This document shows positions 1 through 6,862 of a DNA stretch of 64,000 bases, in pieces. The notes under the pieces were generated by a model. The model did no database searches, was not told where the DNA came from, and was given only the letters and a program-made list of their open reading frames with translations. Position numbers and translations under genes: made by a program. Where the stretch lies: NCBI RefSeq assembly GCF_000826545.1, contig NZ_CDME01000002.1:992001-1056000 (forward strand), written 5' to 3'. Numbering within the stretch: the first letter of the stretch is position 1; each line of letters opens with the position of its first letter. The DNA comes from Kibdelosporangium sp. MJ126-NF4. GTDB taxonomy: Bacteria > Actinomycetota > Actinomycetes > Mycobacteriales > Pseudonocardiaceae.

Positions 1-146
1 ACCGCTCGCTGGTGCAGCGGACGCGGTGACGGGCTCATGATCAGTGTTCCGTCGACCAGTTCGTAGCGGTGACGTTCATCGGTGATCGACTCCAGATCCC
101 GGCGGGTGAGGGGCTCGTCGTGGGAGAACGCCGGTAGTGCCTCCAT
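1..146 (-). CDS. Uma2-family (DUF820) endonuclease-like protein, truncated by window edge
   Basis: Only the amino-terminal 48 codons are present; the gene runs off the left edge. Reading leftward from the ATG at 146 gives a peptide containing RRDLESITDERHRYELVDG followed by LIMSPSPRPLHQR. This is the typical opening of Uma2 (DUF820) proteins, which have a PD-(D/E)XK nuclease-like fold and unproven function and are often multi-copy in actinomycetes. A purine-rich GGTGAGGG lies a few bases upstream of the ATG. The catalytic part would lie beyond the edge, so activity cannot be judged. The family call rests on the HRYELVDG segment. Confidence 0.8.
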   Translation of the reverse strand, partial: MEALPAFSHDEPLTRRDLESITDERHRYELVDGTLIMSPSPRPLHQRA

Positions 147-454
147 GCTGCCCTCACCGTGTCGCGAGACGGGAACTGTCCCCGCAAGCCTAGGGACTTA
201 CCCGGTGTATCGCGAACGGCCGTGTCCGGCCGCGCACACCCCGAACGACCCGACCAGCCCGTTTCGTGTTGCGACGGTTGTCACACCCCGGAATCACGGC
301 GTTCCCCGCATGACACAGATGGTCCAGTACAGGGATGTTGTTACGCCGTACGAGCGAAAAGTGGAAATTGTTCTCGGCGATAACAACGGGCATTCTCGTG
401 GACACTCGTGATCCACTGAACGGACACTGTTTCGCCGAGGACTGCATCACGGTA
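147..454. other. Intergenic region, no gene seen
   Basis: About 300 bases between the Uma2-type start and the stop of the TIGR04141 gene. Open frames here have no recognisable protein, no good ribosome binding site and no family motif. The right part (near 330-410) is less GC-rich than its surroundings. It presumably holds the Uma2 promoter, but I cannot place one. Confidence 0.5.
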
Positions 455-2137
455 TCAGTGGATGACGTGGACGTGTACGGGTATTCCGTATGTCGTGAGT
501 GTCGTCCACGCCGACACGAGCGACGAACGCGCGAACGTGAACAGCGTGTCCGGGGTCAGCAATCGGTCCGACCGGTGGATCGCGTACACGATCGCCGACG
601 GCCGGTGACCGAGCTGAGCAGCCCGTTCAGCGGACTGCCCGGCGATGAGCGCGGTGAAGTCCTGCCACGCGACCGGATCGGTCAGCGTTTCCGCCGCGAC
701 CAGTCCCTGGGCGAACAAATGGCTCAGCGGAGCCGACCCTGTTCGCGAGCTGGTCCGTTTCACGTGCACCAGCTCATTGCCGGGACCGAGCAGATCGCAC
801 GCTTCGAAACCACGCCGGTGCGCCCGGGTGAACACCAGTTTCTTGTCCATCAGGAGAAAACGCGGATCGGTCCGCGCCACATACCGGTTGTAGGTGTCTT
901 CGCTCGGCGTGGGATCGTTCGGGTGAACCCGTGAGTCGTTCCACGCGGGCAGCGCCCAGTTCGGCGCGTGCGAGAATGCCCGTTCGGTGACGGAACGCAC
1001 GTGCCGCAGGTATTCCTCGCCGAGTTCGTACCATTCACCGTCCAGCAGGACGCATCGTGTGCCCTCGTGTTCGACCTCCGCGGCGATCCAGTGCAACGCC
1101 GGGACGTCGCCGCCCACGCTCTGCCCGTGCTCGTCGTAACCGGCGATCCGGCCCGTCCGCAGGGCGTCCAGCCGCCCGGTCGACAGCGGGTCCAGCAGCG
1201 GACTCGTCAGGTCCGCCAGCGTCAGGTCCGGGGTGTCGATCCGCGTGCCGTTGATCCGGCCCCGGAAGTGGTCGGCCGCGGGTCCGTCGTGATACCTGGC
1301 CGGGTAGGCGATCCCGACCTCGCCGTGGCCATCCGCACCGGCCAGCAGGCCGAGCACGGCCCGTTCGAGCGCCGCGCGGCGCTCGTCGTGCGGCGGGATC
1401 CGCCGCACCCACGTCAGCGGCTGCAACCGCGGATCGACCGCGTTGCCGCGCAGAATCCTCGTGATCGCGGCCAGATCCGCGGCCAGTCCGTCGCCGTCAC
1501 TGCTCAACGGCATCCGCACGCCGTCGCCGAACTCCAGCCGCAGCCGGAAGTTGTGGCGGTGACGCATCCGCCGCACGTGCGTCAGCTCGACCGGGAGCTC
1601 CGCGCGCACGTACCCGGTCAACTGCCGGACCAGTTCGGCGTGCTCGCGCAACCCGAACGCCCACAGTCCCTGCCCGCCCGGCACGGAACTGCGGTCCACT
1701 CGCGACCGGGCGCTCAACGCCCACCGGGTGATCTGGCGGATCTCGTCGGGATCCAGCACCCGTACCGCGAACCGCAGGCCGAAGTCCCGGTCGATCCTGC
1801 TGTCCCGGATCAACCGCCAGCCCTGCCCGAACGTGACCGCGTACACCTCGGTTCCACTCCGGACGAACAACGCGGCGGACGCCGTGCGACTGCGGAAGTC
1901 CAGGTCCGTTCCGGTCAGGCTGCGCACCATCGCGCCCCACTCGACCGGGTCGTCCTCGGACAGTCCGGCCACGAGAAGCGCGGGCAGGCCGCCGACAACC
2001 GTCCGCAGGGTCACGTAGTCGTGGTCGTCGTGGACGACCTTGGGAGCTCGGAGCGAGGACAGGTCGTCGGCCGCCCGCAACCGGTACAGGCTGACTCTTC
2101 TGGTGTGCGCGAGATCGGCCAGTTCGGTGAGATCCAT
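455..2137 (-). CDS. TIGR04141 / DUF6119 family sporadically distributed protein
   Basis: A 560-residue protein matching the TIGR04141 (DUF6119) family, whose members occur patchily in bacteria and have no established function. Features I recognise are the N-terminal LYRL opening, the mid-region AVTFGQGWRL then FGLRFAVRVLD, and the C-terminal FEACDLLGPGNELVHVKR followed by LSHLFAQGLVAAE. Start: an upstream in-frame ATG at 2269 would overlap the preceding gene. The ATG at 2137 has GAGAGG 7 nt upstream and begins MDLTELADLA, so I prefer it. The ribosome binding site lies in the arm of a strong inverted repeat (2146-2167). It follows the LuxR-type gene by 73 nt on the same strand. A nuclease-like C-terminal domain is possible but only a guess. 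Confidence 0.8.
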   Translation of the reverse strand: MDLTELADLAHTRRVSLYRLRAADDLSSLRAPKVVHDDHDYVTLRTVVGGLPALLVAGLSEDDPVEWGAMVRSLTGTDLDFRSRTASAALFVRSGTEVYAVTFGQGWRLIRDSRIDRDFGLRFAVRVLDPDEIRQITRWALSARSRVDRSSVPGGQGLWAFGLREHAELVRQLTGYVRAELPVELTHVRRMRHRHNFRLRLEFGDGVRMPLSSDGDGLAADLAAITRILRGNAVDPRLQPLTWVRRIPPHDERRAALERAVLGLLAGADGHGEVGIAYPARYHDGPAADHFRGRINGTRIDTPDLTLADLTSPLLDPLSTGRLDALRTGRIAGYDEHGQSVGGDVPALHWIAAEVEHEGTRCVLLDGEWYELGEEYLRHVRSVTERAFSHAPNWALPAWNDSRVHPNDPTPSEDTYNRYVARTDPRFLLMDKKLVFTRAHRRGFEACDLLGPGNELVHVKRTSSRTGSAPLSHLFAQGLVAAETLTDPVAWQDFTALIAGQSAERAAQLGHRPSAIVYAIHRSDRLLTPDTLFTFARSSLVSAWTTLTTYGIPVHVHVIH

Positions 2138-2145
2138 GGCGCTAC

Positions 2146-2167
2146 CTCTCGAAGCTGTCTTCGAGAG
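2146..2167 (-). promoter_or_regulatory. Hairpin covering the ribosome binding site of the TIGR04141 gene
   Basis: Perfect inverted repeat with 9-bp arms CTCTCGAAG and CTTCGAGAG and a 4-nt loop. On the minus strand the 3' arm ends GAGAG and continues into GAGAGG, the only Shine-Dalgarno sequence for the start at 2137. Folding would hide the site. It could instead be an operator or a weak terminator after the LuxR-type gene; there is no T-tract after it. Confidence 0.55.
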
Positions 2168-2210
2168 TGCGGCGCGCAGGTGACGCCCAAGTGGACACCT
2201 CAGGCGGAGA

Positions 2211-2822
2211 TCACCCAACGGAAGGTGACGATTCGGCCAGCAGCCAGCCACGATCCGCCGCGATGACACCGGCCTGGAACCGGCTGCGCGCGCCGAGCCG
2301 CGCCATGATCTCCGCGACCGTCCGCCGGACCGTGCGCACCGAGACCCGCAGCTGGGCGGCGGCCGAATCGTCGGTGTGCCCTTGCCCCAACAGCGTCAGC
2401 ACGTCGTGCTGCCGCACGGTGAGCGCGGGCGACGCCGGTGGGTCGTCGGGCAACAGGGGCATCGCCCGCGGCCAGACCTGGTCGAACAGCTCGGCCGCGG
2501 TCGAGACCACCGCGGGCAAGGTGAACGCGGCCAGACTGGTGCCACCAGTGGGCACGATGGTGATCCGGCCGTCGATCACCATCGAGTCGGCGGGCACGTG
2601 GGCCAGTGTTCGCACCACCGCGCCCGCGGCCGCCAACTCGACCACCTGCCGGGCCAGCACCGGCGTGACCCTCGTGGTGTCCGGGACGAGCACCCGGTAG
2701 CGCACACCCGACCCGGGACGGCCTGACATCCGGAACGTGCCCACCGGGTCGTGCCTGCACATCACCGTGATGCCGGTGGTGGCCTGCCCGATGAGCACGC
2801 CGATGTCCGGACTGGTCTGCAT
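2211..2822 (-). CDS. LuxR-type helix-turn-helix transcriptional regulator
   Basis: A 203-residue protein. Residues about 135-195 form a LuxR/NarL-type DNA-binding domain (LTVRQHDVLTLLGQGHTDDSAAAQL then VSVRTVRRTVAEIMARLGA). The first 130 residues have no receiver aspartate pattern; they resemble the N-terminal half of actinomycete stand-alone LuxR regulators that sense an unknown signal. It lies 73 nt upstream of the TIGR04141 gene on the same strand and may control or be co-transcribed with it. The start at 2822 lacks a strong Shine-Dalgarno (GAAAG), and a small hairpin sits just upstream. No ligand can be named. Confidence 0.75.
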   Translation of the reverse strand: MQTSPDIGVLIGQATTGITVMCRHDPVGTFRMSGRPGSGVRYRVLVPDTTRVTPVLARQVVELAAAGAVVRTLAHVPADSMVIDGRITIVPTGGTSLAAFTLPAVVSTAAELFDQVWPRAMPLLPDDPPASPALTVRQHDVLTLLGQGHTDDSAAAQLRVSVRTVRRTVAEIMARLGARSRFQAGVIAADRGWLLAESSPSVG

Positions 2823-2838
2823 CTTTCAATGGTGGGCG

Positions 2839-2854
2839 CCCCTCGCGGGAGGGG
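2839..2854 (-). terminator. Small GC hairpin between two minus-strand genes
   Basis: CCCCTC and GAGGGG arms around a GCGG loop, 10 nt beyond the stop of the three-helix gene and 17 nt before the LuxR-type start. No T-tract follows, so it could be an attenuating hairpin rather than a true terminator. Confidence 0.35.
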
Positions 2855-2863
2855 TCCCGCGGA

Positions 2864-3061
2864 TCAGGCCGGGTGGTCCAGACGGGCGCGGACGGCTCGT
2901 TCGACCAGGATGGGGACGAACGTCCGGACGGCGGCGGCGGCGAACCGGTCGGCTTCGGCACGCATGCACTCGCGTACCCGGTCCGCGGGGACGTCGTCCT
3001 GATAGCGGGTAACGAGGCGGTCTTCGATCTGGTCGAGGTGGATACCGTTCTGCCCTGCCAT
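2864..3061 (-). CDS. Small three-helix protein (protein-tyrosine-phosphatase-type N-terminal domain)
   Basis: A 65-residue protein starting MAGQNGIHLDQIEDRLV. The pattern of three predicted helices, with DQIEDRLVTRYQDDVPADRVRECMRAEADRF in the middle, resembles the three-helix dimerisation domain found at the N-terminus of some actinobacterial low-molecular-weight phosphatases/arsenate reductases, here stand-alone. No catalytic Cys motif is present. Start at 3061 is chosen because GAGAGG lies about 10 nt upstream; an in-frame ATG at 3097 lacks one. Family assignment is by pattern only. Confidence 0.55.
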   Translation of the reverse strand: MAGQNGIHLDQIEDRLVTRYQDDVPADRVRECMRAEADRFAAAAVRTFVPILVERAVRARLDHPA

Positions 3062-3182
3062 GGCTTCGGTCCTCTCATCCGCCCCTGAGAGGCCCATTAG
3101 ATGACCCGAAGGTGAACGTGGGGTGAACGGGATGTCGCTGGTGGACAGCTGTCACTGCGGGCGAGCGGATGCGCGCTTCGGG

Positions 3183-3188
3183 TAGCGT
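3183..3188 (+). promoter_or_regulatory. -10 hexamer of a likely leaderless promoter
   Basis: TAGCGT ends 7 nt before the GTG at 3196. This spacing fits transcription starting at or next to the start codon, and there is no Shine-Dalgarno sequence. Confidence 0.5.
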
Positions 3189-3195
3189 GGTCGTC

Positions 3196-3546
3196 GTGCG
3201 GATCGATACGCCGGTCGTCCGGCAAGTGGTCAACAGGGTGAATTCGTGTGTCGTGGGGCTGCGTTCGTCCCGTCGGGTCGGGCCGGTGGTGAGCAAGTTC
3301 TTCACCGTGGTCACGTATCAGGGACGCCGCTCGGGGCGCACGTTCAGCACGCCCGTCGGGTACCGCCGGACCGGTGACGTCGTGCGGATCGGTGTCGTGA
3401 TGCCGGATGCCAAGAAGTGGTGGCGCAACTTCACCGGCGACGGCGGCCCGATCATGCTCGATGTGGACGGTGGCCGAACCGGTCACGCCGTCGCCCGGCG
3501 CGTCCGATCCGGCCGCGTGGAAGTCACCGTCCACCTGAACACTTAG
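3196..3546 (+). CDS. Deazaflavin-dependent nitroreductase family protein (DDN/DUF385 type)
   Basis: A 116-residue single-domain protein. The segment FTVVTYQGRRSGRTFSTPVGY followed by a short beta-strand and DAKKWWRNF is the F420-binding split-barrel signature of the mycobacterial Ddn family, which binds deazaflavin F420 and reduces quinones or nitro compounds. The GTG at 3196 is chosen because TAGCGT sits 7 nt upstream as a leaderless -10; an in-frame ATG at 3169 lacks a ribosome binding site. The stop codon overlaps the end of the convergent NmrA gene by 4 nt. Substrate unknown. Confidence 0.75.
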   Translation: MRIDTPVVRQVVNRVNSCVVGLRSSRRVGPVVSKFFTVVTYQGRRSGRTFSTPVGYRRTGDVVRIGVVMPDAKKWWRNFTGDGGPIMLDVDGGRTGHAVARRVRSGRVEVTVHLNT

Positions 3547-4364
3547 GCCGACCACGTTCCTGAAGCGGCCGTGTCCCTGGCGTAGTCACGGAACGACCGC
3601 GGCGCACGGCCGATGGCCTGCCGCACACCGTCGGTCGGCTGCGCGTTGCGGCCGTCCAACACGTCGGTGAACAGGTAGGTCAGGAACTCGACATAGTCGG
3701 GGCCGACCTCGTCGGCCAGCGCCGCCGCGAACTGCTCAGTCGTGATCTGCTGGTAGCTGATCTCACGCCCGGACGCCGCCGCGATCTCGGCGATCGCCTC
3801 GGCGAACGACAACGACTCGGGCCCGGTGAGCTCGTACAGCCTGCCGACGTGACCAGGTTCGGTCAGCGCCGCCACAGCCACGTCCGCGATGTCCTCCACG
3901 TCGACGAACGGCTCGACCACGGCACCGGCGGGCAGCATCACCGCTCCACTGAGGACCGGGTCGAGCAGGAAGCTCTCACTGAAGTTCTGGGCGAACCAGC
4001 TCGCCCGCAGGATGGTCCAGTCCGCGCCGGACTTACGCAGCTCCTGCTCACTGCGCTCGGCCTCGTCCTCGCCACGGCCGGACAGCAACACCAGCCGTGT
4101 CACGCCCAGGGAGACCGCGAGCCGGGCGAACGACCCGATGGCGTCCGCCGCTCCCGGCGCGCCCAGGTCCGGGTAGTAGGCGATGTAGGCGGCCGACGTA
4201 CCTCGCAGCGCGGGCTCCCAGGTCTTGTCGTCCTCCCAGCTGAAGGGGATCTCGGCGGAGCGCGAGCCGATGCGCACCGCTTGTTCGCGTGCGGCGAGAC
4301 GGGCGGCCACGCGGCTTCCGGTCTTGCCGGTGCCGCCGAGGACCAGGATGGGTTTCGCTGTCAT
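3543..4364 (-). CDS. NmrA-like NAD(P)-binding protein
   Basis: 273 residues. The N-terminus ILVLGGTGKTGSRVAARL is a Rossmann GxxGxxG nucleotide-binding loop, and FVDVEDIADVAVAALTEPGH plus YELTGPESLSFAEA are the conserved middle and C-terminal motifs of NmrA/HSCARG-like atypical short-chain dehydrogenases. These often act as redox sensors or quinone/ether reductases. A longer open frame continues upstream to 5357, but it is antisense to the AraC gene. The ATG at 4364 gives the canonical N-terminus. It is divergent from the AraC-type regulator at 4446 (81-nt gap), which probably controls it. Confidence 0.85.
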   Translation of the reverse strand: MTAKPILVLGGTGKTGSRVAARLAAREQAVRIGSRSAEIPFSWEDDKTWEPALRGTSAAYIAYYPDLGAPGAADAIGSFARLAVSLGVTRLVLLSGRGEDEAERSEQELRKSGADWTILRASWFAQNFSESFLLDPVLSGAVMLPAGAVVEPFVDVEDIADVAVAALTEPGHVGRLYELTGPESLSFAEAIAEIAAASGREISYQQITTEQFAAALADEVGPDYVEFLTYLFTDVLDGRNAQPTDGVRQAIGRAPRSFRDYARDTAASGTWSA

Positions 4365-4433
4365 GACCTGAAGTAAAGGCGATCGTCGTGAGACGAGCCA
4401 TGGTTGAGAAGCTCGTTTCCATAAGCGTGCGTC

Positions 4434-4439
4434 TAAGCT
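4434..4439 (+). promoter_or_regulatory. -10 hexamer of a likely leaderless promoter
   Basis: TAAGCT ends 6 nt before the GTG at 4446, suggesting that the AraC-type gene is transcribed from its start codon. GGGGGAG between the two could alternatively act as a very close ribosome binding site. Confidence 0.4.
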
Positions 4440-4445
4440 GGGGGA

Positions 4446-5378
4446 GTGGACGCTCTCGCCAACCTCCTCGACGGCCCCCGCGCCCGTGGCGCGTTCCTGA
4501 TGAAGGTCGTCCTCGATCCGCCGTGGAGCATCGACGTGCGTGACGACGCGCCGCTCGCTCTGGTCACGATGGTGCGCGGCAGCGGCTGGGTGGTCCCGGA
4601 CGGCGGTGAACCGGTCAGGGTGAACACCGGGGACGTCGTCGTTGCCCGTGGCAGCACGCCGTACGTCGTCGCCGACGATCCGGCCACGCCGCCCCAGGTG
4701 GTGATCCACCCCGGTGACCGCTGCACCACGCTGCGGGGCGAGCCACTGGAGGAGAAGCTCGGGCTGGGCGTGCGGACGTGGGGCGACAATGTGGACGGTG
4801 CGACGATGATGCTCATCGGCACCTACCACATGTCCGGTGAGGTGAGTCGACGGCTGCTGGACGCGTTGCCGCCCATGCTGATCGTCCCGGCGGGGACGTG
4901 GGAGTCGCCGATCGTGCCGGTGCTGGCCGACGAGATCGTCAAGGACGAACCCGCGCAGGCTGTCGTCCTGGACCGGCTGCTCGACCTGGTGCTCATCACG
5001 GTGCTGCGTGCGTGGTTCGCGCGTGCGGACGCTCCGCCGTGGTATCGGGCACAGGGGGATCCTGTCGTGGGATCGGCGCTGCGGATGATCTACAACGATC
5101 CCGCGCGCCCGTGGACCGTGGCGTCCCTGGCCGACGAGACGGGTGTCTCGCGGGCCACGCTCGCCCGGCGGTTCACCGAACTGGTCGGTGAATCGCCGAT
5201 GGCGTTCCTGACCGGCTGGCGGCTCGCGCTCGCCGCCGACCTGCTGCGCGAGCCGGATGCCACGGTCGGTTCCGTGGCCAGGAAAGTCGGCTATGGCAGC
5301 GGTTTCGCGCTGAGCACCGCGTTCAAGCGGGTGCGCGGGGTCAGCCCGTCGCAGCACCTGACCGAGCTACGCCGTTGA
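4446..5378 (+). CDS. AraC-family transcriptional regulator with cupin sensor domain
   Basis: 310 residues, GTG start. Residues about 5-170 form a cupin-type sensor (WVVPDGGEPVRVNTGDVVV, RGSTPYVV), as in the AraC_binding_2 group. Residues about 200-305 carry two helix-turn-helix motifs (WTVASLADETGVSRATLARRF and GSVARKVGYGSGFALSTAFKR) followed by the conserved GVSPSQH. It is divergent from the NmrA-like gene, the usual arrangement of an AraC regulator controlling its neighbour. One base separates its stop from that of the stress protein on the other strand. The inducer cannot be inferred. Confidence 0.9.
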   Translation: MDALANLLDGPRARGAFLMKVVLDPPWSIDVRDDAPLALVTMVRGSGWVVPDGGEPVRVNTGDVVVARGSTPYVVADDPATPPQVVIHPGDRCTTLRGEPLEEKLGLGVRTWGDNVDGATMMLIGTYHMSGEVSRRLLDALPPMLIVPAGTWESPIVPVLADEIVKDEPAQAVVLDRLLDLVLITVLRAWFARADAPPWYRAQGDPVVGSALRMIYNDPARPWTVASLADETGVSRATLARRFTELVGESPMAFLTGWRLALAADLLREPDATVGSVARKVGYGSGFALSTAFKRVRGVSPSQHLTELRR

Positions 5379-5379
5379 G

Positions 5380-6291
5380 TTAATCGTTGTCTGGGCGGAC
5401 GATCGCGACAGGGCACGGAGCGTGGTACGCCACAGCGTGGCTGACCGAGCCGAGCAGCGCGCGTCGCAACGCGCCGCGCCCGTGACTGCCGACAACCAGG
5501 AGCGCTGCGCCCTCGGCGTGTTCGAGCAACGCGTGCGCCGGGCGGTCCGCGGAGAGCTGCTGGCGAACTGTCACGGTGGGATGGCGTTCCCGATGACCGG
5601 CGAGGGCTTCGTGGAACAGTTGCTCGGCTTTCTCGTGGACGTCCTGCCACGCATAGTCCCATTCCCGCACCGGCGCCAGGGCGTCCAGCGGGAGATCGGA
5701 CCAGGCGTGCACGGCCACCAGGTCGTGGCCGTGCCGATCGGCGAAGTCGAACGCGAAGTCGACGGCGGCGGTACTGGTCTGCGATCCGTCCACACCCACC
5801 ACCACGTGCTTGCCCTCGGGCTGGCCCTCGGTGTGCCGCACGATCACGATGGGACGCGTGTAGGACTGCAGGAGCTCCGCGGCCGTCGAACCGAGCAACA
5901 CCCTCGGCAGCGCCGAACGTCCAGCCGGTCCGATCACCAGGGCCCACGCGCTGGACGCGACCTCGGCCAGGGTTTCCGAGCCTCGGCCGGACACCACCCG
6001 GGACTCGACCGTGAGATCCGGATGTTCGGTTCGGCAGGCGTCGGCGACCCGGTCCAGCTCGGTCTGCGCGTGTGCGAGAAGCACTTGTTGCTCGTCGGCG
6101 TCGAGAACCTGCGGGCTGATCCAGCCCGCCGTTGTCGAGTCAGGCATCACAGGCAGGCCGACTGCCTGCACGACAGCGAGTCCCAGCCCGTGACCGACTG
6201 CCTCCCGCGCGGCCCACATCACGGCGCGTTCAGCCGCTGCGGAACCGTCGTATCCGGCGACGAGCACTGATCGATCTACTGTGGACTGCAT
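5380..6291 (-). CDS. Tandem universal stress protein (UspA family)
   Basis: 303 residues made of two Usp domains (about 8-150 and 158-300). Both keep the ATP-binding pattern G-x2-G-x9-G-S/T ([16 protein letters not shown] and [16 protein letters not shown]), so both are expected to bind nucleotide, as in the tandem Usp proteins of Mycobacterium and Streptomyces. These respond to hypoxia and redox stress. ATG at 6291 has GGGAG upstream. A 136-residue membrane protein gene follows upstream on the same strand with a 54-nt gap; the two may share a transcript. Confidence 0.9.
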   Translation of the reverse strand: MQSTVDRSVLVAGYDGSAAAERAVMWAAREAVGHGLGLAVVQAVGLPVMPDSTTAGWISPQVLDADEQQVLLAHAQTELDRVADACRTEHPDLTVESRVVSGRGSETLAEVASSAWALVIGPAGRSALPRVLLGSTAAELLQSYTRPIVIVRHTEGQPEGKHVVVGVDGSQTSTAAVDFAFDFADRHGHDLVAVHAWSDLPLDALAPVREWDYAWQDVHEKAEQLFHEALAGHRERHPTVTVRQQLSADRPAHALLEHAEGAALLVVGSHGRGALRRALLGSVSHAVAYHAPCPVAIVRPDND

Positions 6292-6345
6292 GATGGGCTC
6301 CCGTTTTTCGTGGGTCGTAGGACACGTACCCAGCGGAAGCCGTGC

Positions 6346-6756
6346 CTAAGCCTGGGTCGTCCTCGGCCCCGGCAGCGCGAAGCGGCGGATCAGGTAGTTG
6401 AGGGCGGCGCTGATCAGCAGCCACACGATCGCTGCCGCGCCGTAGTTGAACAGGACCGCTGCCTTCGCCGAGTCCGGCGCGAACAGCCCGTCGAAGCCCA
6501 GCGACACCGCGCCGGAGAAGCCGTCGATGAACGACGCGAAGCCGTTGTCCGGGTTCGCCTCGGCGAGGACCAGGATGATCTGGAAGGCAAGCACCACCGC
6601 GAACAGCGCGCAGACGAACGTGACAGCCGTGCGGGCCATGCGGACTGTGCGGACCCGCTTCGCTCTGCTGACATCTTCCGCCGCGGCCGGTGTTGCCTGA
6701 CCACCCTGGCCTGGTAAGGCTCTGGTCCGTTGCGGATCAGGTTCGGGATATGTCAT
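6346..6756 (-). CDS. Small membrane protein, function unknown
   Basis: 136 residues. A polar N-terminus (about 35 residues, ending in basic residues) precedes a hydrophobic segment AVTFVCALFAVVLAFQIILV. A loop (NPDNGFASFIDGFSGAV) and a second hydrophobic segment AAAIVWLLISAALNYLI follow, then a basic tail. This suggests two membrane helices. I do not recognise a characterised family. Start at 6756 gives MTYPEPDPQR; a longer frame reaching 6921 has a non-protein-like extension. It lies upstream of the stress protein and divergent from the peptidase. Confidence 0.7.
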   Translation of the reverse strand: MTYPEPDPQRTRALPGQGGQATPAAAEDVSRAKRVRTVRMARTAVTFVCALFAVVLAFQIILVLAEANPDNGFASFIDGFSGAVSLGFDGLFAPDSAKAAVLFNYGAAAIVWLLISAALNYLIRRFALPGPRTTQA

Positions 6757-6862
6757 CACTCGATGGTCGCACCGCCGCGTCGCGTCCGCTTGACAGCTCC
6801 ACACCCCTGAATCCATGATGGTGACATCATCCGAATGACTACAACATCTGAAATGGGGATGG

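Noticed and set aside
968..2266. Long plus-strand frame opposite the TIGR04141 gene
   Set aside because: Arg/Pro/Gln-rich shadow without motifs; the minus-strand protein matches a known family over its length.
4365..5357. Upstream extension of the NmrA-like frame
   Set aside because: Antisense to the AraC gene and not protein-like; the Rossmann loop starts right after the ATG at 4364.
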